Positions 1 through 10,589 of a stretch of DNA of 64,000 bases are shown here, piece by piece. Location: positions 62,001 to 126,000 of the forward strand of contig JAJRZT010000098.1 of the NCBI GenBank assembly GCA_024275115.1. The letters run 5' to 3'. The position numbers were made by a program, and so were the translations under genes. This DNA comes from Gammaproteobacteria bacterium (GTDB taxonomy: Bacteria > Pseudomonadota > Gammaproteobacteria > UBA6429 > Thiohalophilaceae). Within the stretch, counting starts at the first letter, position 1. Each line of letters begins with the position of its first letter. The notes beneath the pieces are model-generated. The model ran no database searches and had not been told where the DNA came from. It worked only from the letters and a program-made list of their open reading frames with translations.

Positions 1-10
1 GTCAACCCTT

Positions 11-1426
11 GTGCTTTTAATTATGCTGTTTTTATATCTGATGAGATACTCAAACGATTTAGTGAGTAAATATGCCAGACAAATTGTTGCACAGTCAAAA
101 TCAGACAGTGTTACCGGGTTATTAAATCGGCACCATTTTCATCGGTTGTTAAAAAAGTCAGTCACAAGAACGATGCAGCAAAATGCAATATTGGCTTTGC
201 TGCTTGTTGATATCGACCACTTTAGAGAATTGAATGCAAAATATGATTATTCTTTCAGTGATGAAGTTTTGAAAATTCTGGTGCAAAGAATAAATCGCTT
301 GCTTGGGGCGGAAGATATTCTCGCGCGAACTGGTGATGATGAATTTTCGGTTCTTATTGAACACCCGGGTTCAATTGCAAGCATTCAGGGGCTTGCAAGG
401 AAAATACTGGAGAAGGTGAATGACCCTATTCAGATTGATGCAAATTATATTCACATAACCTGTAGTATTGGAATAAGCGTCATTAATCAAGATGCAAAGG
501 AAATGGAAGAGCTTATTCAACACGCTGATTCCGCTTTATATAATGCGAAAGATTTTGGACGTAATAATTTTCAGTTATTTAATCAGGATGGCGGACAGCG
601 GCATATTAATTTTTATGAGCGACAGTACTCATTAAATAAAGCGCTTGAAGAAAATGAGTTTATTTTATTTGTTCAGCCAAAGATAAATGGTGCAACGGGT
701 GACATAATTGGTGGTGAGGCCTTGCTACGCTGGGATAACCCGGACTATGGCTTAGTGCAGCCGCTAGAATTTTTGCCAGCGCTTGAATCAAGTGGCTTAA
801 TACATAATGTAGGTAAATGGGTTTTGGCCGAGGCTTGTAAAATGTGCAAACACTGGCAGCAACAGGGTTTATCGGGGATTACCATTTCAGTGAATGTTTC
901 AGCATTACAGTTCAGGAAAGAAGATTTTGCTGTGTCCGTGAAAGAAGCTTTAACGAGTAACGGGCTGGATGGCAGTATGCTGGAGCTGGAGCTGACAGAA
1001 ACCTGTTTAATGGATAATGTTGAATTCAGTTTGAATGTTTTAAATGCGCTGAAAGAAATGGGCGTTCGTATTGCTATTGATGACTTTGGTACAGGCTTCT
1101 CTTCTTTTGATTATTTAAATCGTTTTCCGATTGATGAGCTGAAAATTGATCGTTCTTTTATAAGTAATATACATGACCGTGCAGATAATGATCATGCTGC
1201 GATTGTTACTGCCATTATGTCTTTGTCTCACAGTCTACACCTGGATGTCGTAGCAGAAGGTGTTGAGACAGCTCATGAGTTGGCTTATATGAACGCATTA
1301 GGTTGCAAAACGGTTCAGGGTTTTTTGTTCAGCAAGCCTTTGCCGGTTAATGAGTTTGAAGCTTTATTAAAAGATAATGCCCCCATACTGAAAGTATTGG
1401 CTGAGGTGCGTAAAAATCTTGCTTGA
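11..1426 (+). CDS. GGDEF-EAL domain protein, probable c-di-GMP phosphodiesterase (N-terminus probably lies outside the window)
   Basis: ORF; degenerate GGDEF (RTGDDEF), EALLRW, NVSALQF, ELTET, IDDFGTGFSSFDYL, DELKIDRSFI, VVAEGVET motifs. Confidence 0.9.
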   Translation: MLLIMLFLYLMRYSNDLVSKYARQIVAQSKSDSVTGLLNRHHFHRLLKKSVTRTMQQNAILALLLVDIDHFRELNAKYDYSFSDEVLKILVQRINRLLGAEDILARTGDDEFSVLIEHPGSIASIQGLARKILEKVNDPIQIDANYIHITCSIGISVINQDAKEMEELIQHADSALYNAKDFGRNNFQLFNQDGGQRHINFYERQYSLNKALEENEFILFVQPKINGATGDIIGGEALLRWDNPDYGLVQPLEFLPALESSGLIHNVGKWVLAEACKMCKHWQQQGLSGITISVNVSALQFRKEDFAVSVKEALTSNGLDGSMLELELTETCLMDNVEFSLNVLNALKEMGVRIAIDDFGTGFSSFDYLNRFPIDELKIDRSFISNIHDRADNDHAAIVTAIMSLSHSLHLDVVAEGVETAHELAYMNALGCKTVQGFLFSKPLPVNEFEALLKDNAPILKVLAEVRKNLA

Positions 1427-1431
1427 AAGTA

Positions 1432-2121
1432 TTAGCTCTGTTCTAATTCTTTTTTTGCAGAAAATTCCAGTTTTAATAACATCGACTGCATAAGCTTGCA
1501 GGTTTTGTCCAGTTCATCTTCAGACAGTGTTTTATCAATTTTTACCGGTTTACCAATACTAATCACGATTTTTGAAAAAGGTTTGGGGATAATAAATTTA
1601 TCCCATGATTTGAGCTGCCAGTAGCGAGTCGCTGCGTAGGCAACAGGAACAAGCTCACTCTTTGTCAGTTGTGCCAGCATAATAGCGCCGGGTTTAAAAA
1701 CATGGATTGGGCCGGTCGGGCCGTCTGAAGTATTAACCGGCGATATTTTATCTTTTGTTATTGCCAGGTATAAATCGCGTAAGGCTTTTGCACCAGTACG
1801 GGTGCTGGAGCCACGAATAGCAATGGTACCCCATTTTTTTGCAATTTTTGCCGACATGTCTCCATCGCTTGATGGGCTAATTAAAAAACCGATATTAACA
1901 CCACGCTTTTTTAATTTAAGCATTAAATAAGCACCGTACACATGATGCTGATGCCAGTAAACCGGAATAAAAGGCTGTGCTGATTTGATTAAGGATTCAA
2001 GGTTATGTTCCCCCTGAATCTTAATAACTTTACATGTTCGCCATATCACATTTAAAAGCAGGCGCACTAAAAAAGGGGCAATATTCCGGGTAAACTTTTT
2101 TTTCTTTTTACGTGAAATCAT
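1432..2121 (-). CDS. DUF374-type lysophospholipid acyltransferase-like protein
   Basis: ORF; PVYWHQHHVYGAYL, SDGPTGPIHVFKPGAIMLAQ, LVPVAYAATRYW pattern typical of DUF374. Confidence 0.8.
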   Translation of the reverse strand: MISRKKKKKFTRNIAPFLVRLLLNVIWRTCKVIKIQGEHNLESLIKSAQPFIPVYWHQHHVYGAYLMLKLKKRGVNIGFLISPSSDGDMSAKIAKKWGTIAIRGSSTRTGAKALRDLYLAITKDKISPVNTSDGPTGPIHVFKPGAIMLAQLTKSELVPVAYAATRYWQLKSWDKFIIPKPFSKIVISIGKPVKIDKTLSEDELDKTCKLMQSMLLKLEFSAKKELEQS

Positions 2122-2324
2122 TATTCCAACTTTAATTAAGGCGTTATATTTTTTATTTAAAAGTCACTGCTACCCCATAATAAAGAAGAATGCCGCCCAA
2201 TTCATTCTCTTTTGGAGTAATATATAATATAGTATCGGCATTCCAGTATTCTATTTGAATTCGCCGTAAAATACAGTCAAACACATAACTTAAACAGATA
2301 TAAGTATCTCATTTCCAACAATAA

Positions 2325-3644
2325 ATGACCAAACCGTTGCAAGATAATATAAAAACCCCACCTGGCCCGACTGAAGCGTATGACATTAATACGAACGATG
2401 ATTCTTTTGCCTTGCTTAAACAACTTTACCCACAATACGGTGACATTATACGGGTTAAATCTAAAACACGCCGCAGTGACAGTTACCTGATTAACAACCC
2501 TGAGTATATCAAGCATATCCTGCTAAAGAACTACCAGAACTATAAAAAAGGTGTTGGTTTTGAGCGGGTTAAGATGCTGCTGGGCAATGGCATTATTGTG
2601 AGTGATGGTGAATTCTGGCGTAAGCAACGCAGAATGATTCAGCCGGCTTTTAGTAAAAGCATGATAGCGGCACAGGTTGCCATGGTGCAGAAATGTAATT
2701 TACAGCAGATGGATAGATGGGCGGCCTTGTTGGGCTCGCAAGACAGCACCGAAATTGATATAAGTTATGAGGCCAGTGATTTGGCGCTGGATATTGTGTT
2801 GCGACTTTTATTCAGTGATGACGTGGACACACTGCTGGAACAGGCGGGTGAAAATCCGTTTGCGTTTTTAACCGAAGATCCCACCCGCGATATGAAAGTG
2901 GTGTTGAAGTACCGTTCTTTAATGTCTCTGTTACTGGAACTTATTCGGGCAAGGCGCACCACCACTAAAAAATACAACGATTTTGTTTCGGTCTTTGTCG
3001 ATGCGCGCGATAAAGAAACCGGTGATGCCATGACCGACAAAGAACTGCTTGATGAAGTGATGACCATGATTGTTGCCGGCCATGAAACCAGTGCCATCAC
3101 CTTAACCTGGGTCTGGTATTTTATTGCAAAATATGGCGATGTTGACAAGGCTGTGCAGGATGAATTGATCCGCTCAGGTATAAGTGGTGCTCCGGGCTTT
3201 AATGATCTGGAAAAGTTACCTTACATTAAACAAGTTACTGAAGAAGCATTAAGAATGTACCCGCCTGTCTGGCTCTTTACGCGCAAGGCCATTGAAGACG
3301 ATCATGTTGGTGATTATTTTATCCCAGCCGGTGCCGATATTTTTCTTTCACCGTATTATTTGCATCGTAACACGGATTACTGGGATGACGTTGATGAATT
3401 CCGCCCGCAACGCTTTACTGCAGAGGAAGAAAAGCAACGCCATAAATTCTGTTATCTTCCGTTTTCGGCGGGGCCACGCCGTTGTATAGGTGATTTTTTT
3501 GCAACCGCTGAGATGCAAATCCATATTGGCTTGATGGCACAGGAATTTCGTTTTGAATTACTGGATGATAAAATTCCTGAACTTGAAACCAGTATTAATA
3601 TGCGTGCAAAGCACCCCATTATGTTGAAAATAAGCAAAAGGTAA
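2325..3644 (+). CDS. Cytochrome P450
   Basis: I-helix AGHETS, ExxR (EEALRMYPP), heme-Cys loop FSAGPRRCIG. Confidence 0.95.
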   Translation: MTKPLQDNIKTPPGPTEAYDINTNDDSFALLKQLYPQYGDIIRVKSKTRRSDSYLINNPEYIKHILLKNYQNYKKGVGFERVKMLLGNGIIVSDGEFWRKQRRMIQPAFSKSMIAAQVAMVQKCNLQQMDRWAALLGSQDSTEIDISYEASDLALDIVLRLLFSDDVDTLLEQAGENPFAFLTEDPTRDMKVVLKYRSLMSLLLELIRARRTTTKKYNDFVSVFVDARDKETGDAMTDKELLDEVMTMIVAGHETSAITLTWVWYFIAKYGDVDKAVQDELIRSGISGAPGFNDLEKLPYIKQVTEEALRMYPPVWLFTRKAIEDDHVGDYFIPAGADIFLSPYYLHRNTDYWDDVDEFRPQRFTAEEEKQRHKFCYLPFSAGPRRCIGDFFATAEMQIHIGLMAQEFRFELLDDKIPELETSINMRAKHPIMLKISKR

Positions 3645-3653
3645 ACCGCAGCA

Positions 3654-5615
3654 ATGAATACATTCCAAACATTGACCGAAGCATTTAATGCGCAGTGTCA
3701 ACATAGTCAAACCATTACCTATATTGAAGGTAAAGATAAAGAAACGGTAGTGAGTTATGCCGAGTTACAAAAACGTGCTTTAGGTTTGTTAGCGTATTTT
3801 CAACACCGTGGCCTGAAACAGGGTGATGAGCTCATTATTTTTTTAAAAAATAATGAACGTTTTATTGATGTGTTCTGGGCATGTATTTTAGGAGGTATTG
3901 TTCCGGTGCCAGTTGCAGTGGGCATTAGTGACGAACACCGCTCTAAATTATTTAAAATTTTTAATAAATTAAGCAATGGTTATATTTATATTGGCAGTGA
4001 AAATTTGCAACGACTCGAAAAGTATTCACAAGCGCAGGAAATGCAGGCTGAGTACGTGACACTTTCAGGTAAAGCCATAGAGCATGATGCGGTTATTGAT
4101 ATTGATGTCAGCATTGCCGGACAGGTTGCCAATGTTCGACCCAATGATATTGCTTTTATCCAGTTTTCATCCGGTTCAACCAGCGACCCGAAAGGGGTGC
4201 TGTTAACACACAAAAATATTATTACCAATGTTAACGCCATTGCCATTGGTGGCGGCTATACTGAACAGGACTGCACCTTAAGCTGGATGCCGCTGACACA
4301 TGATATGGGCTTAATTGGTTTTCATATCAATATGCTGGTATGGAATATGAAGCAATGCATTATGGCAACGGATTTATTCAGCCGTCGTCCTTTATTATGG
4401 TTGCAAAAAGCCAGTGAACATAAAGCAACTGTTTTGTGTTCGCCTAATTTTGGTTATAAGCATTACTTAAAATCGTTAGGTAATAAAGAAATTGAACTCG
4501 ATTTAAGTGCAGTGCGACTTATCTACAATGGTGCTGAACCTATTTCAGTGGATATTTGCGAACAGTTCTTGTTGCGCCTGGCAGCTTACGGTTTAAAATA
4601 TAATGCCATGTTTACGGTTTACGGGCTTGCCGAAGCCACGCTGGCGGTTGCCTTTCCCAAACTTGCCACCGATTACCGGGCGATTCATTTAGACCGACAT
4701 GACTTATTAATGGGCGATAAAGTGTCGATAGTGAATGCTGACCACCCCAATGCTGCCAGTTTTGCGATAGAAGGCCCAGCCGTAAAAGATATTGAGATTA
4801 AAATAACTGATAAAGATAATAATACTCTGGCCGCTGAGCATATCGGTGACATCCAGATAAAAGGCGCCAGTGTCACGCAGGGTTACTATTTAAATGAAGA
4901 AGCCAACGCCACGGCTTTAACCGGTGATGGCTGGTTAAATACCGGTGACCTTGGTTTTTTACACAACAATGAACTCGTTGTGACCGGCCGTACCAAAGAT
5001 ATTATTTTTGCCAATGGACAAAATTATTTTCCGCATGATCTGGAATCCATTGCGATGCAAAATGAACAACTGGAATTAGGCAAGGTGGTCGTTTATGGCG
5101 TTAGCCACCCGGAACAGCAAAAAGATGAACTGGTTATTTTTATTCTGTATCGTGCGGACATCAATGTATTTCCGGTATTAGCGCGGGATGTCGCCAAGTT
5201 GGTGAATAGTCAAACCGGCTTGCAGGTCGATACCGTGGTACCGGTTAAACGTATTCCTAAAACCACCAGTGGTAAAGTGCAACGGCGTTTACTGGCCGAT
5301 GCTTATCTGGCCGGTGAATTTAACGATGTACTGCAAACCATTTATGAACAGGATACGAGTAATGAAGTTGTAGAAGAAAACCTGACTGCCTTGCAACAAC
5401 AATTACTGGCCATTTGTAATGAGGTTGTTGAAGATAAAGCAATTCGGTCAGAAGATAATTTCTTTGACATTGGGATCAGTTCTTTGGCGCTCGCTGAAAT
5501 ACATGCCAGAATTGACGACATTTATCCAGACTTAATCGACGTGGTTGATTTGTTTGAATTCCAGACCGTGATAGAAGTCTCGAGATTAATTGAAGACAAG
5601 CAAGCGCCAGATTAA
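3654..5615 (+). CDS. Fatty-acyl-AMP ligase (FAAL-like) with C-terminal acyl carrier domain
   Basis: IQFSSGSTSDPKGVLLTHKN, GWLNTGDLGF, VTGRTKDIIFANGQNYFPHDLE; C-terminal NFFDIGISSLALAEI phosphopantetheine site; starts 9 bp after the P450 stop. Confidence 0.9.
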   Translation: MNTFQTLTEAFNAQCQHSQTITYIEGKDKETVVSYAELQKRALGLLAYFQHRGLKQGDELIIFLKNNERFIDVFWACILGGIVPVPVAVGISDEHRSKLFKIFNKLSNGYIYIGSENLQRLEKYSQAQEMQAEYVTLSGKAIEHDAVIDIDVSIAGQVANVRPNDIAFIQFSSGSTSDPKGVLLTHKNIITNVNAIAIGGGYTEQDCTLSWMPLTHDMGLIGFHINMLVWNMKQCIMATDLFSRRPLLWLQKASEHKATVLCSPNFGYKHYLKSLGNKEIELDLSAVRLIYNGAEPISVDICEQFLLRLAAYGLKYNAMFTVYGLAEATLAVAFPKLATDYRAIHLDRHDLLMGDKVSIVNADHPNAASFAIEGPAVKDIEIKITDKDNNTLAAEHIGDIQIKGASVTQGYYLNEEANATALTGDGWLNTGDLGFLHNNELVVTGRTKDIIFANGQNYFPHDLESIAMQNEQLELGKVVVYGVSHPEQQKDELVIFILYRADINVFPVLARDVAKLVNSQTGLQVDTVVPVKRIPKTTSGKVQRRLLADAYLAGEFNDVLQTIYEQDTSNEVVEENLTALQQQLLAICNEVVEDKAIRSEDNFFDIGISSLALAEIHARIDDIYPDLIDVVDLFEFQTVIEVSRLIEDKQAPD

Positions 5616-5622
5616 TCCCCGC

Positions 5623-6267
5623 TTAATCTTTTTTTGTATCGGAAAGGCTAATGTTTTTCGGTGCAACCGAGCCTGCGGTTAATACAAACGTCATCGCTTC
5701 ATCCATTGTCCAGTCTGTTTCAATTAATTTATCGGTAGCAACAATCTCCATATAACCGGAAGTTGGGTTAGGTGTGGTGGGCACATAAACGGCAGCCAGT
5801 TCAGTGCCGTCATTTGAATCTTTAAATACATGCGTTACAAAACCAACCGTTCTCATTTCCGGCGAAGGGAAGGCAATCAAGACTACACGGTTCAGACTAT
5901 CTGGTTTTTGACGCAGTGCTGAAATTAATTTTTTTACTGAGCCATAAATGGTTTGCGCAACGGGAATGTGGTTGATTAGCCGATCAAATAAAGCCAGAAT
6001 TCGCCGCCCAATAACACGGCTGGCAGCCCAGCCCAGTAAGTACAGGGCGACCAGCGTAAAAACACTGGCAATGACTGTCTGGAACCACGGAGCCAGCAAC
6101 CAGCTTGAAATATGCAGGTGATTTTGTTGTATTGCCTGGGTAAAAACCTCAACCCAGGGCTTCCAGACCAACATAATATATGAAAAAAAGAAATCAAATA
6201 CCAGCCAGGTAATCCACAGAGGAACAATGGTTAAAATACCAGTGATAACATAGCGTTGAATATTCAT
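5623..6267 (-). CDS. DUF502 family membrane protein
   Basis: Two TM segments; IPVAQTIYGSVKKL; PTTPNPTSGYMEIV typical of DUF502. Confidence 0.85.
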   Translation of the reverse strand: MNIQRYVITGILTIVPLWITWLVFDFFFSYIMLVWKPWVEVFTQAIQQNHLHISSWLLAPWFQTVIASVFTLVALYLLGWAASRVIGRRILALFDRLINHIPVAQTIYGSVKKLISALRQKPDSLNRVVLIAFPSPEMRTVGFVTHVFKDSNDGTELAAVYVPTTPNPTSGYMEIVATDKLIETDWTMDEAMTFVLTAGSVAPKNISLSDTKKD

Positions 6268-6553
6268 AACCTGAAACCTCTACGGGCGCTTTAGTGTAAG
6301 TTCGCGAGTAAAGCGCCATCATACTTTAAATGTGGCTTTAGTTTAACTACTTCCTCTAAGTGACTGAAATGTATAACAAGAGTGTTTTATTGCAAAAAAA
6401 TAGTGATAAATATAACTTGCAGCCCCATAAAGGAAAGGGTAATTTCAATTAATTAGTTTGCCCAATAACTAAAAAAAGGTTTGTTACTCGGCACATTTGT
6501 GTGTGATGCGAGCCTGTGTTTTTTTTAGAATAAAAGATGTGAAGGGTTGGGGC

Positions 6554-8122
6554 ATGAAAACCAGAAATACTGACACTGAATTAGAAACGTCAGAATCGTC
6601 TACGTTAACTGATACAAATGCAGATTCATCTGTCTTGCGTCGTGCCTTATCCTTAATCGATGAATTAAACACTTCTACAACTGGAAGTGTTGTCTTCAAA
6701 CAGATAGAGCGTATTCTGCAGGAAGGTGAAGCTGAGCATGTTAAACGTGAAACGGTTTTACTCACTATCATTAAAAATTTCCTTACAACATACTTAAAAC
6801 ATCTTACCCCTGGCTCTTCTCTGCATTTGCAGGTTAAACTTATTCAGAAGCAATTACAGCAACCGCTTAGCAGTATGGAGATCCAGTCGTTACGTAAATT
6901 TATCGATATGTATCTGTTACATATGGCGAGAATGGAAGTGCTTGATGAACAAATTATCCGTAACGCATTATTACCTTTGCTTGACTATTACGGTGCCGCA
7001 AGAAAAGAACAACTTAACCATTCTGATTTGTTTGTGCCTGTTGAATCTGAACCCGTTGTTATCGGTAAAAATAATCCACTGGAAGATTTAATTGATGAGT
7101 TGCTGCCTAATTACAAGATAAATGCTGATAAAGACAATACAGATAAGAAGATGCAAGGCGAATATGAAAGTTATTTGTCTGAACAGGCCAGTAAGTCAGA
7201 TTATGTGCGTAGCGAGCTAACCAGTCGAATTAACGAAACTGTTGCCAAACATGAACAGTTTGGTGTGATGTTGGAAGTGATTCGTAATGGTTTAAAAGAA
7301 GCAAATACCGTTGATGATATTGAAATATTGCGTGAGGCTTTAGTAGATGATGTTGATGGCTTGATTGATGCACACAAAGTGCTGCTACTAAATCTTGACG
7401 ATGCAAAAAAGTATTTTCATATGATTGAAACGGATAGTCGCCATCTAAGCAATGAACTTGCTCGAGTGCGCCAGCTGAGTATCACTGATGAGTTGACAGG
7501 CTTGCCTAATCGCCGTGCATTTATGCGGCGACTGGATGATGAACTAGGGCGGGCGCAGCGCTACAATTTTAATTTGGCACTTGCAATGGTTGACCTGGAT
7601 TATTTTAAACAGATCAATGACAAATATGGTCATCCGATAGGTGATCAGGTATTAAAGTGCTATGCAAATAAACTGTTCACCATATTTCGGCAACACGATC
7701 TGGTCTGCCGTTATGGTGGTGAAGAATTTGCAGTGTTATTTCCAAACACAAGTGAGCAGGGTGCATTAGCGGCAATGGAAAAAGTAAGGGATAAGGTAAA
7801 GCACAGTTTTATTGAAAATGGTCACGTTAAGATTAAGGTACCATCCTTTTCTGCGGGTCTGACATTATTTGCTGATAATGATACTGCAGCAACAATGATT
7901 CAGCGTGCCGATGAAGCTTTATATAATGCCAAATCAAGTGGTCGGAACCGTACCGAAGTTGTTTATAAAGTGACAGAGGAAAGTTCAAAAAATGAAGCGT
8001 CAAAAGATAAAGCGTCAAAAGATAAAGCGTCAAAAGATAAAGCGTCAAAAGATAAAGCGTCAAAAGATAAAGCGTCAAAAGATAAAGCGTCAAAAGATAA
8101 AGCACCAAAAGATGCATGCTAG
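6554..8122 (+). CDS. GGDEF diguanylate cyclase with tandem-repeat C-terminal tail (likely start at 6554; ORF opens at 6497)
   Basis: SITDELTGLPNRRAF, YGGEEFAVLFPN (intact GGEEF); C-terminal (ASKDK)n. Confidence 0.9.
   Translation: MKTRNTDTELETSESSTLTDTNADSSVLRRALSLIDELNTSTTGSVVFKQIERILQEGEAEHVKRETVLLTIIKNFLTTYLKHLTPGSSLHLQVKLIQKQLQQPLSSMEIQSLRKFIDMYLLHMARMEVLDEQIIRNALLPLLDYYGAARKEQLNHSDLFVPVESEPVVIGKNNPLEDLIDELLPNYKINADKDNTDKKMQGEYESYLSEQASKSDYVRSELTSRINETVAKHEQFGVMLEVIRNGLKEANTVDDIEILREALVDDVDGLIDAHKVLLLNLDDAKKYFHMIETDSRHLSNELARVRQLSITDELTGLPNRRAFMRRLDDELGRAQRYNFNLALAMVDLDYFKQINDKYGHPIGDQVLKCYANKLFTIFRQHDLVCRYGGEEFAVLFPNTSEQGALAAMEKVRDKVKHSFIENGHVKIKVPSFSAGLTLFADNDTAATMIQRADEALYNAKSSGRNRTEVVYKVTEESSKNEASKDKASKDKASKDKASKDKASKDKASKDKASKDKAPKDAC
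7997..8116 (+). repeat. 15-bp tandem repeat gcgtcaaaagataaa, 7 identical units plus one degenerate unit
   Basis: Direct reading: units start at 7997, 8012, 8027, 8042, 8057, 8072, 8087, with a degenerate unit at 8102. Confidence 0.97.
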
Positions 8123-8135
8123 AAAAATAGACAAC

Positions 8136-9731
8136 TTAATGTTCCTCTAAATAATTAAAAATATCAAGTTTTCTACTATAAATCTCGGTTTTTACCTCAA
8201 ATAATCCAAGTAGCATATGAAAAACATTGTCATGTGATATCGGCTGTTGTGCTTTTTGCTTTAGTTTTTTCAGGTCAATTCCCATATTTTTTCCGGCCCA
8301 TAAAAATGACGCAACATGTGTTTGTGACCTTGGTGAAATAAAATAGGGCATACCATGCAGGTAGATGCCATTTTCTCCTAGAGATTCCCCATGGTCGCTT
8401 ACATAAAATAAAGCTGTTTCATATTTCCCGGCGTTATTTTTAAGTAATTGTATGGTTTTTGATAAAAAATAATCAGTGTATAGAATGGCGTTATCATAAC
8501 TGTTACTAATTTGTTCCCGAGTACAGTTCTCAAGGTTTTTATCTTTACAGGCTGGTGTAAAGTGTTCAAAACTTTTTGGGTAGCGTTTATAATAGGCTGG
8601 CCCATGGTTTCCCATTTGATGAAGTACAATAAGAATATCACCTTGTTGTTGATTAATATAATCCTGCAGGCCAACCAGCATGCCTTCATCACGGCATTCA
8701 ATATCACAAACAGTATTGTGCTCTCTGGTTTTATAATTTTCCTGCCTGACACGTAGAGCAACACCTTTTGAGTCTGAATTATTATCTCGCCATAGAACAT
8801 TAACACCCGCGTGAGAAAGTACATCAAGCGCATTTTCGAAGGTTTGCCCTTTCTCTTCAGTGTATTCTTCGCGGGTGAATTTTGAAAACAGGCAGGGAAC
8901 GGACACAGCTGTTGAGGTGCCGCAGGAAGACATCTTTGTAAAACTGATAACCTCCTCTTTTTCAAGTAAGGGGTTCGTTTTTTTATGGTAACCATTCAGC
9001 GAGAACCGATCTGCTCTTACTGTTTCGCCAACAACAAGAATAATAAGTTCCTTGTCGGTATCATCTATTGGCGTTTTTGCATCTTGACCAATAGAGTTAA
9101 GAGGTAAACTTTTTACTTTGATACTACTGGAGATATATTTGCCTGTTGAATAGATATAAAAAACAGGATTAGTGTATAGACGTAGTATTTTATGCTCGCG
9201 AATAAAAGAAGCATAATATTTGCTAAAGCTGAAAATTATTAAAGTAATTGTGAGTGCCGCTATTAATACAAGTTTAGCCTTGTTTATTAATCCAGACTTA
9301 AAGGAATATTCCCTTACCTTGACCCTGTAAACAAGGTAGGAGGGTAGCACCCCCAGAATAAGAAAATATATAATAAGTTTGATGTTAATTAAGTCGAATG
9401 CCTCAGAGAAATTTGTTTGCAGAGTATTTCGTAGCATATTTTCATCAAGGATGATGTTATAGCTGTTCATAAAATAGCTGGCGACAGCGGAAATAAGTAA
9501 TACGCTAATCAATACCGGCTTAAGCGTATATTTATAGCTCACGATTGCCAGAATAATGATAATAAAGCAGAGCAACAGGACAGCTAGCGAAACAATAAAG
9601 GCCAGGTTCGACAGACTAAGCGGGTATGTTTTTACGACATTAGAAAAAAATCTGACATTATTGAACAGTACCAGAAAAAGTGCAGTTAATATAACAAGGA
9701 AAGACGGGCTGATAGCCGGGAATTTTTTCAC
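8136..9731 (-). CDS. Phosphoethanolamine transferase, sulfatase superfamily (EptA-like)
   Basis: N-terminal TM helices; VVGETVRADRFSLNGY; SCGTSTAVSVPC; SDHGESLGENGIYLHG. Confidence 0.92.
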   Translation of the reverse strand: MKKFPAISPSFLVILTALFLVLFNNVRFFSNVVKTYPLSLSNLAFIVSLAVLLLCFIIIILAIVSYKYTLKPVLISVLLISAVASYFMNSYNIILDENMLRNTLQTNFSEAFDLINIKLIIYFLILGVLPSYLVYRVKVREYSFKSGLINKAKLVLIAALTITLIIFSFSKYYASFIREHKILRLYTNPVFYIYSTGKYISSSIKVKSLPLNSIGQDAKTPIDDTDKELIILVVGETVRADRFSLNGYHKKTNPLLEKEEVISFTKMSSCGTSTAVSVPCLFSKFTREEYTEEKGQTFENALDVLSHAGVNVLWRDNNSDSKGVALRVRQENYKTREHNTVCDIECRDEGMLVGLQDYINQQQGDILIVLHQMGNHGPAYYKRYPKSFEHFTPACKDKNLENCTREQISNSYDNAILYTDYFLSKTIQLLKNNAGKYETALFYVSDHGESLGENGIYLHGMPYFISPRSQTHVASFLWAGKNMGIDLKKLKQKAQQPISHDNVFHMLLGLFEVKTEIYSRKLDIFNYLEEH

Positions 9732-9760
9732 AGTGCACTTCTTAAAATGGGCTGGCTTGT

Positions 9761-10450
9761 CTAATCCATTAATTCTCGTAATTTATCACGATCAAACCAC
9801 CAGTTATCTTCAACAATTGCACCAATAACCAGTGACATCCTTGGTAAGAACTTTTCTGGTTCATTAAGTTCCAGCTTAAGCCGCCAGATATCCAGTTCTT
9901 TTTGGGACTTAATACCACTGTGTAATTCGGCAACCTTGACTAAAACATTACGAGTGAGGAACGACAGATTTTCATGTTCTTTATCGGTTGCACGTAAGTC
10001 GACAACATACTGGCCAACAATGGCCGCCACCGCGGCACCGTCTGCACTGGATGGCATTTCATCAATTAAATGTGTCATCACGGCAAAGCTTGTTTCCGGG
10101 CTAATTGGAAAACTAACAGCCAGCCAGGCTGCCTGGCCTAGCGCTACAATGGATGCAGGCTGCTCAGCCTGATATAAAACCACTAATGCTTCAACGGCAT
10201 CTTGCCAGGACTGGTGCTTAAGAAAAACATCAAAAGCAGCGCGAGCAACCTTCCAGCCTTCTTCGCCACGCTTTAAACCGACTAAGGTTTCCGCTAGATT
10301 AAGTTCGAGTAAGGCGCGGTCACGCGGGTGAGTTTGTTCGGGTAACTCATCAATGTGATCCTGATAGTTTGCTAAACGTTGCTGTAGCAATTCAGTGGTA
10401 TTTTCACTGGCGGCTTCAAGGGTTGAACTCGCGTTATCCTGATTACTCAT
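9761..10450 (-). CDS. Hypothetical protein, helical repeat-like
   Basis: 229-aa ORF; Leu/Ala-rich helical segments; ends just upstream of the 8136..9731 gene. Confidence 0.75.
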   Translation of the reverse strand: MSNQDNASSTLEAASENTTELLQQRLANYQDHIDELPEQTHPRDRALLELNLAETLVGLKRGEEGWKVARAAFDVFLKHQSWQDAVEALVVLYQAEQPASIVALGQAAWLAVSFPISPETSFAVMTHLIDEMPSSADGAAVAAIVGQYVVDLRATDKEHENLSFLTRNVLVKVAELHSGIKSQKELDIWRLKLELNEPEKFLPRMSLVIGAIVEDNWWFDRDKLRELMD

Positions 10451-10589
10451 AGGGTTAAACCTGACATGTTTTAAAAAGAAACGTATTATACGGCTTGTTT
10501 ATTTCTTAGCCAAATAAATGCGAACTTAAAACTGCATAAATGATAAATATAAGCCATAATTTAATGGTAATAGTTAAAAAGGACAGGTA

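Noticed and set aside
7833-8117. 94-aa minus-strand ORF with (LTLYL) repeats
   Set aside because: Antisense of the 15-bp tandem repeat in the diguanylate cyclase gene.
8399-8995. 198-aa minus-strand ORF
   Set aside because: Same strand, different frame inside the phosphoethanolamine transferase gene; composition is not protein-like.
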